This document shows, piece by piece, positions 63,975 to 64,000 of a stretch of 64,000 nucleotides of DNA (the stretch's first letter is position 1; the number at the start of each line of letters is the position of its first letter). Below the pieces are notes generated by a model. It was given only the letters and a program-made list of their open reading frames with translations. It ran no database searches and was not told the origin of the DNA. The translations under genes were made by a program, and so were the position numbers. The stretch is from Pseudomonas sp. 30_B (GTDB lineage: Bacteria > Pseudomonadota > Gammaproteobacteria > Pseudomonadales > Pseudomonadaceae), in NCBI RefSeq assembly GCF_017491605.1, contig NZ_JAFGYY010000008.1:124001-188000 (forward strand), written 5' to 3'.

Positions 63975-64000
63975 TTCGAAATCCTCTTGAGTTGCTCTCA

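Overview
This window is a high-GC chromosomal segment from a Pseudomonas of the P. aeruginosa lineage or a close relative. The assignment rests on protein sequences that read as close relatives of P. aeruginosa proteins (RpoS, MutS, LpxD, FabZ, Pcm), on a Gac/Rsm small RNA gene (rsmZ) lying between fdxA and rpoS, and on gene order. From memory, the right two thirds follow P. aeruginosa PA3603-PA3655 almost gene for gene. The left third joins pieces that are far apart in PAO1 (PA0920-PA0914, an rhlG homologue, fpr-finR), so it is a different species or a rearranged chromosome.

Left part (1-14.1 kb): the 3' part of mprF with its alanyl-phosphatidylglycerol hydrolase partner, a cytochrome b561, kup and rimO, two small conserved genes, a membrane glycosyltransferase, an RhlG-type reductase, trmO, a divergent monooxygenase/VOC pair, and the divergent fpr/finR pair. 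Middle part (14.2-23.6 kb): dgkA, erdR, an EamA transporter, tapT, two small genes of the quorum-sensing-regulated virulence-factor families, and a phosphoketolase divergent from a beta-CASP metallo-hydrolase, followed by a LOG-family gene. Then comes the repair and stress block (recX-recA, pncC, mutS, fdxA, rsmZ, rpoS, nlpD, pcm, surE, truD, ispF). After it lies glutathione-dependent formaldehyde oxidation (fghA-adhC with a divergent LysR regulator) and a YeeE/TusA-like sulfur pair.

Right part (39-64 kb), entirely on the minus strand: ispD-ftsB, eno, kdsA, pyrG, tilS, accA, dnaE, then rnhB-lpxB-lpxA-fabZ-lpxD-skp-bamA-rseP-dxr-cdsA-uppS-frr-pyrH-tsf. This is the conserved envelope-biogenesis and translation cluster, with many overlapping start and stop codons. 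It makes isoprenoid precursors (ispD, ispF, dxr, uppS), lipid A and Kdo (lpxA, B, D, kdsA), phospholipid (cdsA, accA, fabZ) and outer-membrane proteins (skp, bamA).

The sequence contains no insertion sequence, prophage, CRISPR array, tRNA or rRNA gene that I could support, and no clearly new multi-gene system. The most interesting signals are non-coding. They are two unrelated families of inverted REP pairs (REPINs), one composite of which occurs twice with a 48-nt identical tail; a complete rsmZ with its GacA box; and several candidate operators in divergent promoters (Anr-like before the phosphoketolase, perfect palindromes before gfnR and in the ABM/VOC gap, nested dyads before finR).
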